Assembly: GCA_021613535.1 (NCBI GenBank) | Contig: CP075495.1 | Coordinates: forward strand, 3,534,001 to 3,598,000 | Direction of reading: 5' to 3' | Length of the DNA stretch: 64,000 nucleotides | Source of the DNA: Adineta vaga | Taxonomy: Eukaryota; Rotifera | Shown: piece by piece, positions 15,076-25,181 of the stretch | Layout of the letters: every line of letters begins with the position of its first letter | Position numbering within the stretch: the stretch's first letter is position 1 | Made by a program: the position numbers and the translations under genes | Notes under the pieces: model-generated | Seen by the model: the letters and a program-made list of their open reading frames with translations, nothing else | Databases searched by the model: none | What the model was told of the DNA's origin: nothing

Positions 15076-16693
15076 CTATAAAACAGAATGTTTAATGTTC
15101 GATTAATCGTAAGACTTTTCCTTTTCCCGCCAAATATAAATTGGATATTTTTTTTTTGAATTTGTTTCATATCTTTTTGCAACCAAGTAATTGTCAGAGT
15201 ACAATTTGTTCTAGTACACAAGTATTTTCATTAATTCTTTGTGTTAACTATTAAATCATTGAACTGATTTGTTCTGCGGAGGAATCTACATGTTACACTC
15301 GTCAAAATATATTTTTGAAATCGATCACGAGGTATCTTTAGTTAGTACGATGGTAAAAACGTTTGTATACTGTAGCGCACTTCGCTCACCAAAACGATTA
15401 CCAACATATTTCTTTTGGTTGTAGAAGAAAAGGCAAGAATTTGCCAGAATGTATAAATAATAATGGAATTTATTCGTACCTTGCAGAGAAAATATAATGT
15501 TTCTTAAAATATTTTCGTCGAATATCTAAAATGCGTGTTAGGATAAAATTTATCATTAATTTTTCTTGTTGATGATGACAACTGAGATATGGTTGTAAGG
15601 CAGAAGCTACTGTTGAGTATTTCGTTTTTTAGAACTGACTAGAATATCAAATGTAATTCTGGCTTCAGCAGTCTAATGTGTTGAATTTTCACTTTCAATT
15701 GTGATCGTTTATTGAAATAGGATTGAAAAGAAAAGAACACCGTCAAGAATGATGCATGTGTGAAGGTTACTGCAAAAAATGTTTGCATTCTTGTTTTGTC
15801 TTTCAACTGTACACTGAGAATTATTATTTTGTTGTGTCACTCAACAATGCATCGAGCATTTTCAGTTATTTCAATATTTTTCGATGAATATATAACTTTA
15901 TTAAGGGTATGCAATTTGATAGAAATAATTCTTTTGAAGAAGTGATGATTCAATTATCAAATAAATTTATTAAGCCCCACCCCTCGCTCAAAACTAAATC
16001 GCAACCCCATCTTGTACGAACCGCATAAAATTTTCAGCCGATACCCTAATGTTGAAAGAAAATATTCAATAAACAACGGTCAAGAATAGTTCATTCTGTG
16101 GCGAAGATTTCTCAATCCTAACCTCTTTTATATCGTTTGTTTGTTAGAAGGATCATGTTAGGATGCAGGGCACCACAGAATTCTTTTGTTTAAATTTTTA
16201 CTTTTTGCAGCGAATGATAGGGTGACAAATGTAATGACTAAAACAATGTGCTAAAATCGGAATCTAATTACATAAGTGTTTATGTATAAGTAGGAAGTAC
16301 ACCTGTATTTAAAAAGTGGCTCTGTATTGCCCTGAATTTTGACATACTATTTCACACGAAAAAAACTAAAGATAGAAAAACAACTTGAACTCAAAAATTG
16401 ACACACTGAAAAAAAAGCGGAAAACATTCTTTTTAAATTCAGAAAGAACTATATTTTTGAAGCAGTCGATACTGAAGTCATATCTTGTACTTATCTCAAG
16501 TTGAAAATTCTTGACGAAACTTGACTTTTTTTTAGTGAGGGGCGCTTAATTAATTTTTCAATAACGGCATCTTCCGTACATTCTCTAACATCCACCTTAC
16601 TATGATATTTTTTTAAAGAGATCGCACTTAATTCTTAGATCTACTGAAAAGTTATATTCATCAGTTTCAAGGCCATAATATATCTGCTACGAA
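15076..16693. other. Spacer between the tandem STELLO-like genes
   Basis: About 1.6 kb with no convincing gene. It contains an imperfect inverted-repeat structure (15970-16549, listed separately). Inside that lies a smaller imperfect stem at 16093-16181, whose arms share ATTCTGTGG and ATCCTAAC with their complements. T-rich and A-rich runs occur near 15150 and 16410. Confidence 0.4.
15970..16549. repeat. Segment bounded by short imperfect inverted repeats
   Basis: The left end (15970-15988) begins TTAAGC and continues with a run of C then CTCGCT. The right end (16535-16549) is GTGAGGGGCGCTTAA, whose complement begins TTAAGCGCCCCTCAC. The arms match over about 15 bases with a small gap, and the interior (about 580 bp) has no coding capacity. 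This could be a decayed non-autonomous DNA transposon, but the arms are short. Confidence 0.3.
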
Positions 16694-18592
16694 ATGTATC
16701 GAAGCTATTTTATACATATATTTCCTGATAATTTCCAGCGTAGCATATATACTACAATTATTCAACTTACAACAATACGAAACTTCATTATCATCTTCCT
16801 CATTATTACTGCCACTATCATGTTTCACTCATATTCTTTTCGTCAAGTATTATTTTCCACAACATCTATCTCATCAAGACATTGGCTGATTTTGTCATCT
16901 TTCACACAATTACAACGATATATCGCTTCCCCGTTATTATCCCATTACTCCATCATTCTTATCGATAATCATACCAACTCACTCCCATACCCACCCAACA
17001 TACAAATTATCCTTCTCGATTCCAAACTTCTCTCATCACTCTCATTTCGATCATCAAATATCATCAACATTGCTTATCTTCTTGCCATCAAACATGGGGC
17101 TCACTTCATCCATCAATTCGATTCAAATACACATCCTCACCTTCACCATCATTATCATGGTCATGATATACAATACATTGCATTTCGACGACACCGATCA
17201 CCTTTCATCAACATTCTACCAACTTTTACTGCTCACTTTCATTCTTCATCACTTGGTCTACCTCAACATGAACTCATCAACATTACACAAGATGGATGGA
17301 CATCCATCAGAACACTGCTACCGTATCAAGAGACCATCCATCCTTTCATTCAACAACATATTCCTATTCTTCCTCTGCACAATAATCACTCATCGTTGGT
17401 CAATCATCCACCAGTTGCTCTTGAACCGTTCACATTCGCGCCCTTCACAACAACTAACATTCTTTTCGCGTATGAGGCATTGTGGGGTCTTGTTCTACCA
17501 CAATCACAATCGCACATTTGGCGAAGTTGGTGGGTCCAGCGATTATTGTGGGATATCGATGGACATCTTCTCTTCTCTTCTTCTTCTTCTTCTGTGCATC
17601 ACTTCGTGAACTCCACATTCTCGACAAAGAACGAACAGAACACAAAAGACGATGTGAAAGTCAGTAAACTAGTGCGATATCTGACCGAATGGAGATCGAC
17701 GAAGACGACATTGGTAGAAAGAATGACTGATCTGTTCACGGACATGGTGAAATACGAGTATTGCGATAGAAGTGAAGTGAAAGTGATGCAAGATTGGATC
17801 AGCGATCTACAAAGTGTAGGATACACATTTCCATCGATCAAACGAATGACATCACGTGGTGCGTCTGCTCCTCCTCGTCGTCGTCGTGTGGCTGTGTGTT
17901 TGACAGGATTGATCGAATGTATTGATGAAGCATGGAAAAAGACAAGTGATGCTATTCGACAACATATTGCAGGCGAGATGGATGTATTTATGTATCTGTC
18001 ATCGACAGAACCAATCGTTGATCAACTACCAACAATTCCTCAGCGAACTCGACTGGTCGAAGCACTACGATATACGAACTTTACAGTGAAGGTGTTATTC
18101 GAAAACATTCCTTCGCTCGATCCTCATTTTCCACCGAACTGTACATCGGAAAAAAGTATTGATCAACCGGAACATAAAGTTCCTCGATATTATCAACAAT
18201 TGTTTGGATTGAGTAATTGTTTTAATATGGTTCGTGAGTATGAAAAGAAGTATAATATCAAGTATGATCTTATGGTGCGAACACGAGCTGACATCGAGTT
18301 TCTTCGCATTCCATCAACATTTGATCGCTCATCACCCTATGATATCAATACGACATTGATTTTACCGTACAGTACTCTATCCGGATCACTGGATGATGGT
18401 TTTGCTATTGGTCCAATAGATGCAGTTGAAGTGTATATGAGTCGATACTATTCATTTCGAGAATGTTTAACGCTTGATTTGCATCCAGAACGTTACTTAC
18501 AGTTTTACCTGAACCATCGAAAAGTTAAAATGCTAATAGATCAAAATACAACGATACGTCATATTCCTCACTCTCCGGAACATTGTCATTGA
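16694..18592 (+). CDS. STELLO (DUF288)-type Golgi membrane protein with second C-terminal domain, copy B
   Basis: Single-exon gene of 632 residues, tandem paralogue of the gene at 13234-15075. It has the same architecture: membrane anchor (IRNFIIIFLIITATIMF), STELLO/DUF288 region (FWGLVLP is ALWGLVLP here, followed by the same W-rich block), an Arg-rich linker with one extra Pro, and the second domain ending in RTRADIEF and DDGFAIGP. The cytosolic N-terminus is longer and unrelated in sequence to copy A. The centre is nearly identical, while the last 80 residues differ at many positions (YSTLSGSL against PNRYSSKV). Both copies are open throughout and look functional. Function is inferred from family membership only; a role in extracellular matrix or glycan assembly is plausible but unproven. 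Confidence 0.8.
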   Translation: MYRSYFIHIFPDNFQRSIYTTIIQLTTIRNFIIIFLIITATIMFHSYSFRQVLFSTTSISSRHWLILSSFTQLQRYIASPLLSHYSIILIDNHTNSLPYPPNIQIILLDSKLLSSLSFRSSNIINIAYLLAIKHGAHFIHQFDSNTHPHLHHHYHGHDIQYIAFRRHRSPFINILPTFTAHFHSSSLGLPQHELINITQDGWTSIRTLLPYQETIHPFIQQHIPILPLHNNHSSLVNHPPVALEPFTFAPFTTTNILFAYEALWGLVLPQSQSHIWRSWWVQRLLWDIDGHLLFSSSSSSVHHFVNSTFSTKNEQNTKDDVKVSKLVRYLTEWRSTKTTLVERMTDLFTDMVKYEYCDRSEVKVMQDWISDLQSVGYTFPSIKRMTSRGASAPPRRRRVAVCLTGLIECIDEAWKKTSDAIRQHIAGEMDVFMYLSSTEPIVDQLPTIPQRTRLVEALRYTNFTVKVLFENIPSLDPHFPPNCTSEKSIDQPEHKVPRYYQQLFGLSNCFNMVREYEKKYNIKYDLMVRTRADIEFLRIPSTFDRSSPYDINTTLILPYSTLSGSLDDGFAIGPIDAVEVYMSRYYSFRECLTLDLHPERYLQFYLNHRKVKMLIDQNTTIRHIPHSPEHCH

Positions 18593-19196
18593 TAGAATAT
18601 GTACTCGTCTGTATTATAGAAGTTTCATCTGAATCCTGAAAATATAGATAAATATGATCGAAGAGGCGAAGATGATGAGAAACAATGGATGATAAGATAT
18701 CAGAAAAGATTGTTTAAGGATCTACATTCTCTATGTATTTGAAATCTAGAGCATGTGATAAAGAATTAGTAGAAATTTCTCGAAACAAACTAATAGCTTT
18801 TTATTTCAGTGGACGAATATATTAGTACAATCTTCATTTGTATAGTTTATTTTATGAACGATCATCTTTAAATCAATCATGATCATGTTCACTTCCAAAT
18901 AAAGCCAAAACGATTTGTCAAGATGGACAATATAAGAAAGATTCGTATCTAAACATAAAAACAGTGTAGTCTTCGAATATTTTCGAGGAGACAAATCGAA
19001 ATTCTGATTTTAACAAGTTTTATGTCACGGAATAGAAGGATTAAAAAATCTGGTAACTGATTAGTTCTTGCGCTTCATTGATATTTTTAAGATTTGCTTT
19101 ATTTTATCTCTCCGTAAAACTCTCATTACAGTAATACTTTAATTTGATAAAGAAAGTTAGTGATTTTCCAGTAGTTGTATTGTTGTTTATATGAGT
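18593..19196. other. Intergenic, convergent gene ends
   Basis: About 600 bases between the + strand STELLO copy B and the - strand neuropeptide gene. It should hold both 3' UTRs. Nothing else is recognised, and a 62-codon open frame on the - strand (18806-18994) lacks supporting features. Confidence 0.4.
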
Positions 19197-19719
19197 TTAA
19201 ACAGAACGGCCAAGTCTTGGTGAAGCCCGTCGTTCTATTAAAGATGATTCGCTTTCATTTTGATAGTCGTCTGTGTCATCGTCCTCGCCATTATGATATC
19301 GATCGGCATGATTCAAACGTGAATGTGCGAAAGCAGCAGTACGTCGACCAAGTCGAGGTGAAGCACGGCCAAGTCGAGGTGAAGCACGACCAAGACGTGG
19401 TGATGCTCGTACAACAAGATCTGAATCGTCAGCAAATAAAAAGTTTGGATAATAATCTCCAATCATTTGACGGTCAGATAATTGATCGGTATCAATCGAT
19501 TTCGATTGAACACAAGTACAGCAAACTAAATAAAAATAATGAAATTTGATTGACAATCCTCTCAAATGTGCTTACTAATAAGAATAACTGCTGCGAAGAG
19601 TAAATACCAATTGAATTTTATAATACGAGAAATTCGTTGAGTAAAACCTAAATATATATGTGTATTGAGATTATTTAAAATAAAATGAAAAATGTATATA
19701 TACCTATTGATGATAACAT
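19197..19719 (-). CDS. Neuropeptide precursor with four ASPRLGR repeats (PRLamide-type)
   Basis: Three exons on the - strand (19704-19719, 19576-19647, 19197-19525) close in frame to 138 residues. The N-terminus carries a hydrophobic signal-peptide core (WYLLFAAVILIICCTC). The mature region has three tandem ASPRLGR units after a leading Arg, ending in a dibasic RR, then an acidic spacer (about 35 residues, GEDDDTDD), a second RR and a fourth ASPRLGR just before the C-terminus. Cleavage at Arg and conversion of the C-terminal Gly would give ASPRL-amide. A C-terminal PRLamide is shared by pyrokinins, PBAN-type peptides and ecdysis-triggering hormones (family knowledge); assignment to one of these is inference. 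The start chosen is the only ATG in the frame reaching the signal sequence; an additional upstream exon cannot be excluded. Confidence 0.85.
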
Positions 19720-21045
19720 GATGATGATGATGAATATAATGAAATAGAACTGTTTCTTTTTGGAAGAAATAATATAACAATGACCTTTTCTTTTTTTTTT
19801 TCTCTTATATATCTCTTTTCTCAATGTCTAATATTTATTCGATCTCTTCTCTCGAACCAATAATATTCTGGATGGAGACTACTTTCACTATAGGTTACAA
19901 TTAATTATTTAGTTTATTCCAATGTTAGTTTTTCTTCGAAGACAATGTCGACGAAACTAATATTTAGACTTAATTGTTTTCTTCTATCTACGTCGGATAG
20001 ATTCTTCATCAAAACAAACAAGACAAATCAATAGCGAAACAGTAAAACTCTTCTCTCTCATCAATCTTGACATTTCATATGCATCCGATATTCTATTCTT
20101 TTGTTTGATTTTATTAGAAACCTAAACTAGATCTTAATACCAGACACATATTGTTTGTGATATTCGGAGTTTGACTTTTCTCAGGACATTGAATAAGCAA
20201 CGAGATAATTATGAATTATATCTGACAGAGTAAATCATACGATACGACATTTTGTACATATTTGTGTGGGTAGCAGATATTTATATCGTTTCGATGATAT
20301 ACAAAAGAAAAACGCCTTCGAAAGCAAAGGTAAATAGTTTGAAAGAAAATATTGATTTATCTTGATCAACAATCTGTCTATATATCAAAGCAAAACAATG
20401 CTTATGTCAGAATCGGTGAGACACTTGTTTCAATTGTCCGAAACAAAACTTTCTCAACGTTAAGATAAATAAATGTTGATTAAATAAATAATATATGCGT
20501 CTATAAAAATTTACAATCACTATTCTGTCACTAATTAAAGATACTTGTGCAACTGTGTCGTATAGATAGACATAAATATTCTGTAAAACCAACTAGTTTT
20601 GAGTAAGATTTCACAATGAAGTTTGTTGTAATCAGAAACAAGAGTAAAATCATGAATGTGCGTCCTCTATATTTAAACGCACTTGTAGGTCAATCGTCGT
20701 TTGCATCGACAAATCTCACGACAAGAAAAGAAGAAGAAAAAAAAGTTTAATAAAAAAATTTGAAAGATGAATCATCGTCAACAATGGACAAACGAAAATT
20801 ATGAAGAAGATTAACTTAACTCCTCTTCATTTTTATACATTGTAATTTGTAATTAATGAATCAGCGCAAAAACAACGAAATTATCTTGTGAAAATTGCTG
20901 AAAATCTCACGCGGAAGTAAAAAAATGATCAGGTAACCGAATTTCGTAATTTTGGTATTACTTATGAAAGAATAAAGATTAATAAATAAATATTGATCAT
21001 ATATATATGTGTGTTTATTTTACTGACTCAATAGTAAATTTCAAT
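19720..21045. other. Intergenic between neuropeptide and PARG-like genes
   Basis: About 1.3 kb separating divergently transcribed genes. AT-rich, with a T-rich tract at about 19787-19803 upstream of the neuropeptide gene and A-rich runs near 20740. The last bases before the PARG-like ATG contain CTGACTCAATAG, a good splice-acceptor shape, so part of this may be a 5' UTR intron or outron. No coding gene is recognised. Confidence 0.4.
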
Positions 21046-22484
21046 ATGGCATCTGGATATCAACGAAACCGGAGACAAAATCGTTCAATTGCAGCACCCT
21101 TTGGTCTTCAAGTTCCATCATCATTACGAGATCCAAAAGACACGTCCTTTTCAGAGGTAGAAATAATACGTTTATCTACCGATGATGGTGCACGTGATTT
21201 TGCACTTAAACATTTACATAATCATGAACAATTTGCTGAATTATGGAATTCGACAAGAATTCGACCAAATACACGGCGTTGGATGCGTAAAGTTGTGCAA
21301 ATACAAACTATCAATGCAATCTACAATAGGTAAAAATGAGAAGATTTAGATTGCTGTTTTTTTTAAATATTATTCTCTATAGTTTCTATCGACTTCCTGA
21401 TGGTACAAAAGTACATTTAGATAAACAAAGAATGACTCAAGCTGCTCAAAGTACTAAACGATATCAAAACGAACATGGGTATAAAACAACTATTCATGAT
21501 AAACCTTCATCTCGAATATTTGTTGTTAATGGTGATTGTCTTGATGTTGCTGTATTATTTAAAATTCAATTTCCTCGATCAAATCCTGTTGTACTAAATA
21601 TGGCTTCATCAAGGAAGCCTGGTGGTGGTTGGAAAAATGGTTTGTTGACTTTTGATTGCACTTTCATTCATATACATTCTTCGTTTTGCTTGTATTTAGG
21701 TGCTGGTGCACAAGAAGAAAATCTTCACCGTCGTACTAACATGTGTCAATGTCTTGAAGATCCATATCATGAATTAGATGGTCATCGACATTGGGACTAT
21801 CATGTACCCGAAGTAAGCTGATGCATAGATTTATAAAGAATTTGAAATACTAAAGTTTTTCTTTTAGTTTGGTGGAATTTATTCTTCCAATGTGAGTGTT
21901 TTTCGTGGTTCAGAAACAAATGGTTATCCATTTTTCCCTGATGGTCCGAAATATCTTTCCTTTATTGCATGTGCTGCTTATTCTCATCCACCAACTGAAA
22001 CCGATCAAACTGGACAATTGAAATTAAGTGGTAAAAATATAATTGAAAATACCAAGAAGAAAATGGCGACTATCTGCAATATTGCATTAGAAAATAATCA
22101 CGATATTCTAATTTTATCAGCTATGGGATGGTAAGTAGTCAATACAAATCATTTGTATTCTAAAGTGACGATGAATTGATGAATTTGTTTATTTATTTAG
22201 TGGTGCTTTTCAAAATCCACCAACACATATTGGTAAATTCTTTGTTTTCTTTGATATATATTTGTATAAATGAACGATCGTTGTTTTTCTTCATTCTAGC
22301 ACAATTATTTCGTGACGTGATCTCGCAAAATTATAGTGACTCATTTCAATACATCGTATTTGCGATCATCGACGATCATAATTCTAATAAAGATCATAAT
22401 CCTACGGGCAATATTCAACCATTTGGTGAAGTTTTTAAAACACCTATTCTATCTATTGATGAACTTCAACAATCACTTTCATAA
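21046..22484 (+). CDS. Microbial-type PARG (TIGR02452/DUF2263) family protein
   Basis: Six exons (21046-21329, 21383-21639, 21700-21812, 21868-22130, 22201-22232, 22300-22484) close in frame to 377 residues. The macrodomain-like core carries the family signature PGGGWKNGAGAQEENL: the glycine-rich GGG loop followed by the catalytic QEE of poly(ADP-ribose) glycohydrolases. Other landmarks are FVVNGDCLDVA, VLNMASSRKPGG, GGIYSSNVSVFRG and LSAMGCGAF with a nearby PPTHIA. Such enzymes remove ADP-ribose chains made in the DNA-damage response. Microbial-type members occur in bacteria, fungi and some invertebrates. The N-terminus (about 100 residues before the core) is basic at the very start (QRNRRQNR). 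The next gene, PAXX, starts only 68 bases after the stop. Confidence 0.88.
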
Positions 22485-22552
22485 TTAAACGAATAAATCC
22501 ATCAATTTTTCTATTGTTTTTTTTCTTCTGTTCCAGATAAATAAAACTTAAA
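22485..22552 (+). promoter_or_regulatory. Short intercistronic gap with candidate trans-splice acceptor
   Basis: Only 68 bases separate the PARG-like stop from the PAXX start. They contain an AATAAA hexamer near 22491 and then a strong polypyrimidine tract ending CTTCTGTTCCAG at 22536, 16 bases before the PAXX ATG. With no coding exon in front, this resembles a spliced-leader acceptor. Spliced-leader trans-splicing and operons are described in bdelloid rotifers. A 5' UTR intron is the alternative. Confidence 0.45.
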
Positions 22553-23292
22553 ATGTCATCAGCATTTACTGAACTTCTTCGTAAATCAAATCTAGATTTT
22601 ATTGTTACACAAAAAATATCGAAACTTGGATCACGAACCGATGAGATTATCATTGCGACATTCATTGATATGAACATAAAAAAATTACAAGTAAACAATC
22701 ACGATTTTAGAGAGAAAAAAACCGTAAAATTCAAACCATGATTTTTCTTTAGTTAGTTGCATGTTTAGATCAATTCGATTCATCTACAATTTGGTCCACA
22801 TCATTAGATGAACGTACATTTCAATTAAATGCTCGTCTTTTAGATCTAACTGAACTTAGTGATACGATGTTATTTCTTTCCGAACGTTTGACTGAATCAG
22901 ATTTTACATTGAGTAGATCCAATAATAAAACAGAAAGTTCACAACTGAACATCACATTTATACATTCGAAAACGAAACAATCGATTACTCTTCATCTCGA
23001 TGAATGTCTTGATGAAAAAGAAAAAATATTCTTTCTTAGTAAAATTCTTTCACATATTTATAAACGTAATCAACAATTATCAACAGAAGTGAAACAACAA
23101 GAATTACAAATTAAAGAATTATCAACAAATCGAATATCGGATAATAAGACTAAATTAATTCAATCTACAAATGATAATAAAAACATTCCGATGAAATCAA
23201 AAGAACGTACACAAATGAGTTTGATTAATCCAAGTACAAAACGACGTAAAGCAGCAACCGGTATTAATTATGATGATGACGATAGTGATTAA
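22553..23292 (+). CDS. PAXX: PAXX, non-homologous end-joining factor
   Basis: Two exons (22553-22690, 22753-23292) encode 225 residues, close to human PAXX (204). PAXX is an XRCC4/XLF-fold scaffold that binds Ku at DNA double-strand breaks and stabilises end joining. The identification rests on the C-terminus: SLINPSTKRRKAATGINYDD matches the conserved Ku-binding tail of PAXX (SLINPG...KK/KR-A-G-V-x-F/Y-D). The N-terminal two thirds fits a head domain followed by a helical, Gln- and Lys-rich coiled-coil stretch (HIYKRNQQLSTEVKQQELQI). The head domain itself is too diverged for me to match by eye. The gene sits between the PARG-like gene (68 bases upstream) and NAE1 (116 bases downstream), all on the + strand. 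Confidence 0.78.
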
Positions 23293-23408
23293 ATATTTTT
23301 GTATATATTTTTTAATAATGAATAAAAGACAAATTTGTTTTGAAAGATTTTAATAAAAAAGAAAAAGAAAAAGAAATAATTCTTTCGTACTTCTTATAGA
23401 TAATCAAA
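23293..23408 (+). promoter_or_regulatory. Short intercistronic gap with candidate trans-splice acceptor
   Basis: The 116 bases between PAXX and NAE1 hold two AATAAA hexamers (near 23320 and 23352), an A/G-rich run, and then TCGTACTTCTTATAG ending at 23399, nine bases before the NAE1 ATG. The arrangement repeats that in front of PAXX. Confidence 0.4.
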
Positions 23409-25181
23409 ATGAGTAAACCTTCGGGACCAGATACAAAACAAATTCAATATGATCGTCAACTTCGTCTTTGGGGTGATCATGGACAAAAAGCTTTAGAATC
23501 TGGTCGAGTTTGTTTAATTGGTGCTAATGCTTTAGGTACAGAAATTCTCAAAGCACTTGTTCTACCTGGTCTTGGCTCATTTACAATCATTGATCATCAA
23601 TTAGTTACATTAGCTGATTGTGGTTCGAATTTTTTCGTTCATCCTTCAATGATCGATCAATCACGTGCTCAAGTAACCTGTGAATTATTAAAACAACTTA
23701 ATCCTGATGTACATGGAACATTCATTGATAAACCAACGATTGATGATTTATTAAGACAAAATACATTCGATTTTTCTCAATTTAATGTTGTTATCACTGC
23801 TAATCTTTCACATAAGATACTGATAAATCTTGCCAATCATCTTTGGACATTGAGAGTACCTCTACTCGTTGCACGTACCTATGGGTAATTGAAAGAAAAT
23901 CAAAGACAAAATCATCTTTTCCATTTCTTTATTGTATAGGTTTATTGGTACTATTCGTCTTCAGTTAGTTGAAAATTTCATTATTGAAGCACATCCTGAT
24001 GATACAATTCCTGATCTTCGTCTTGATCGTCCATTGAAATCTTTTCTTGATCATTGTAATTCAATTGATTTTCAAAATCTAACACGTGAAGAACATCTAC
24101 ATCTTCCATCATTAATTATTTTATTCAAAGCTCTACAACAATGGCAAAAACAAACCAATCGAACCGATTTACCACGAATTCGCAAAGAAAAAGATGAATT
24201 TAAACAAATTCTCGACAATTTTTCACATCATTCAGCTTATGAAACAAATGATTCGAATCGAATTCTTGAAAATTTTGAAGAAGCAAAACGAACAATTCCA
24301 TCACGATTAGTTTCTACAACGATTCCATCAACTGTCAAAGAATTATTTCAAGATCGTGAATGTCTAGAATTATCGAATCAATCACATATTTTTTGGTTTA
24401 TTCTTCGTGCTATAAAATTATTTACAGAAAATGAAGGTCAAGGTCTATTACCTGTTCGCGGTGAAGTACCGGATATGATAACAAATACAAATTCATATGT
24501 GAAATTAGTTGAAATCTATCAAGAACAAGCAAAAAAAGATTGTGAAATGATTTATAATTATTTAGTGGATTTATTAAAAAAACATAATCGATTTTCTAAT
24601 GAACAAGCTATTTTACATGATTTAGTTCATATCTATTGTAAAAATGCATCATTTTTACGTGTTCTAAGAACATCACCAATGAAAACTGAAGATGAATTAT
24701 TACAAAAATATTTGGAACAAAATCCAATGGATTCATCACCGGATGAGCCTGAACCAGATATTTGTTGGTAAGATACAAAAATGTGTTTTTTTTAATTCAA
24801 ATTTTTCACCTTCTTTTCAGGTATATTGGTCTACGTGTATGTGATTCATTCTATGACAAATTCAATCGTTATCCAGGAGAATTTCCTCTTTCCATCAATG
24901 AAATGGATACAGATCAACGACAATTAGAAATCGATATAAATGATTTGAAACAAATTGGAAAACAAATGATTCAATTAGATCAACAACAAGGTTCTATTCG
25001 TGAAAATATTCTCGAAGAATTAACACGTTATGGTGCATCAGAACTTCATTCGATTTCAGCATTTATCGGCGGATGTTGTGCACAAGAAGCGATTAAATTA
25101 ATAACACATCAATATGTACCAATTGATAATGTTTTAGTTTATAGTGGTATTCGACAAGCGACAAGTGTTTTCAAAATTTAA
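23409..25181 (+). CDS. NAE1: NEDD8-activating enzyme E1 regulatory subunit (APP-BP1)
   Basis: Three exons (23409-23884, 23940-24767, 24821-25181) close to 554 residues, matching the usual NAE1 length (534 in human). With UBA3 it forms the E1 that adenylates NEDD8 and passes it on to UBC12, activating cullin ligases. The N-terminus YDRQLRLWGDHGQKAL is the classic E1 opening, followed by the Rossmann-like GANALGTEILKALVLPGLG and the DHQLVTLADCGSNFF segment. The C-terminal part contains FIGGCCAQEAIKL, the second conserved E1 element. The central helical region (residues about 170-430) corresponds to the NAE1-specific insertion in place of a catalytic cysteine domain. No breaks are seen. It is the last of three tightly spaced + strand genes. 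Confidence 0.94.

Noticed and set aside
19175-19549. 124-codon + strand frame
   Set aside because: Antisense shadow of the neuropeptide repeats; it shows periodic KHGQVEV units only because the opposite strand repeats.
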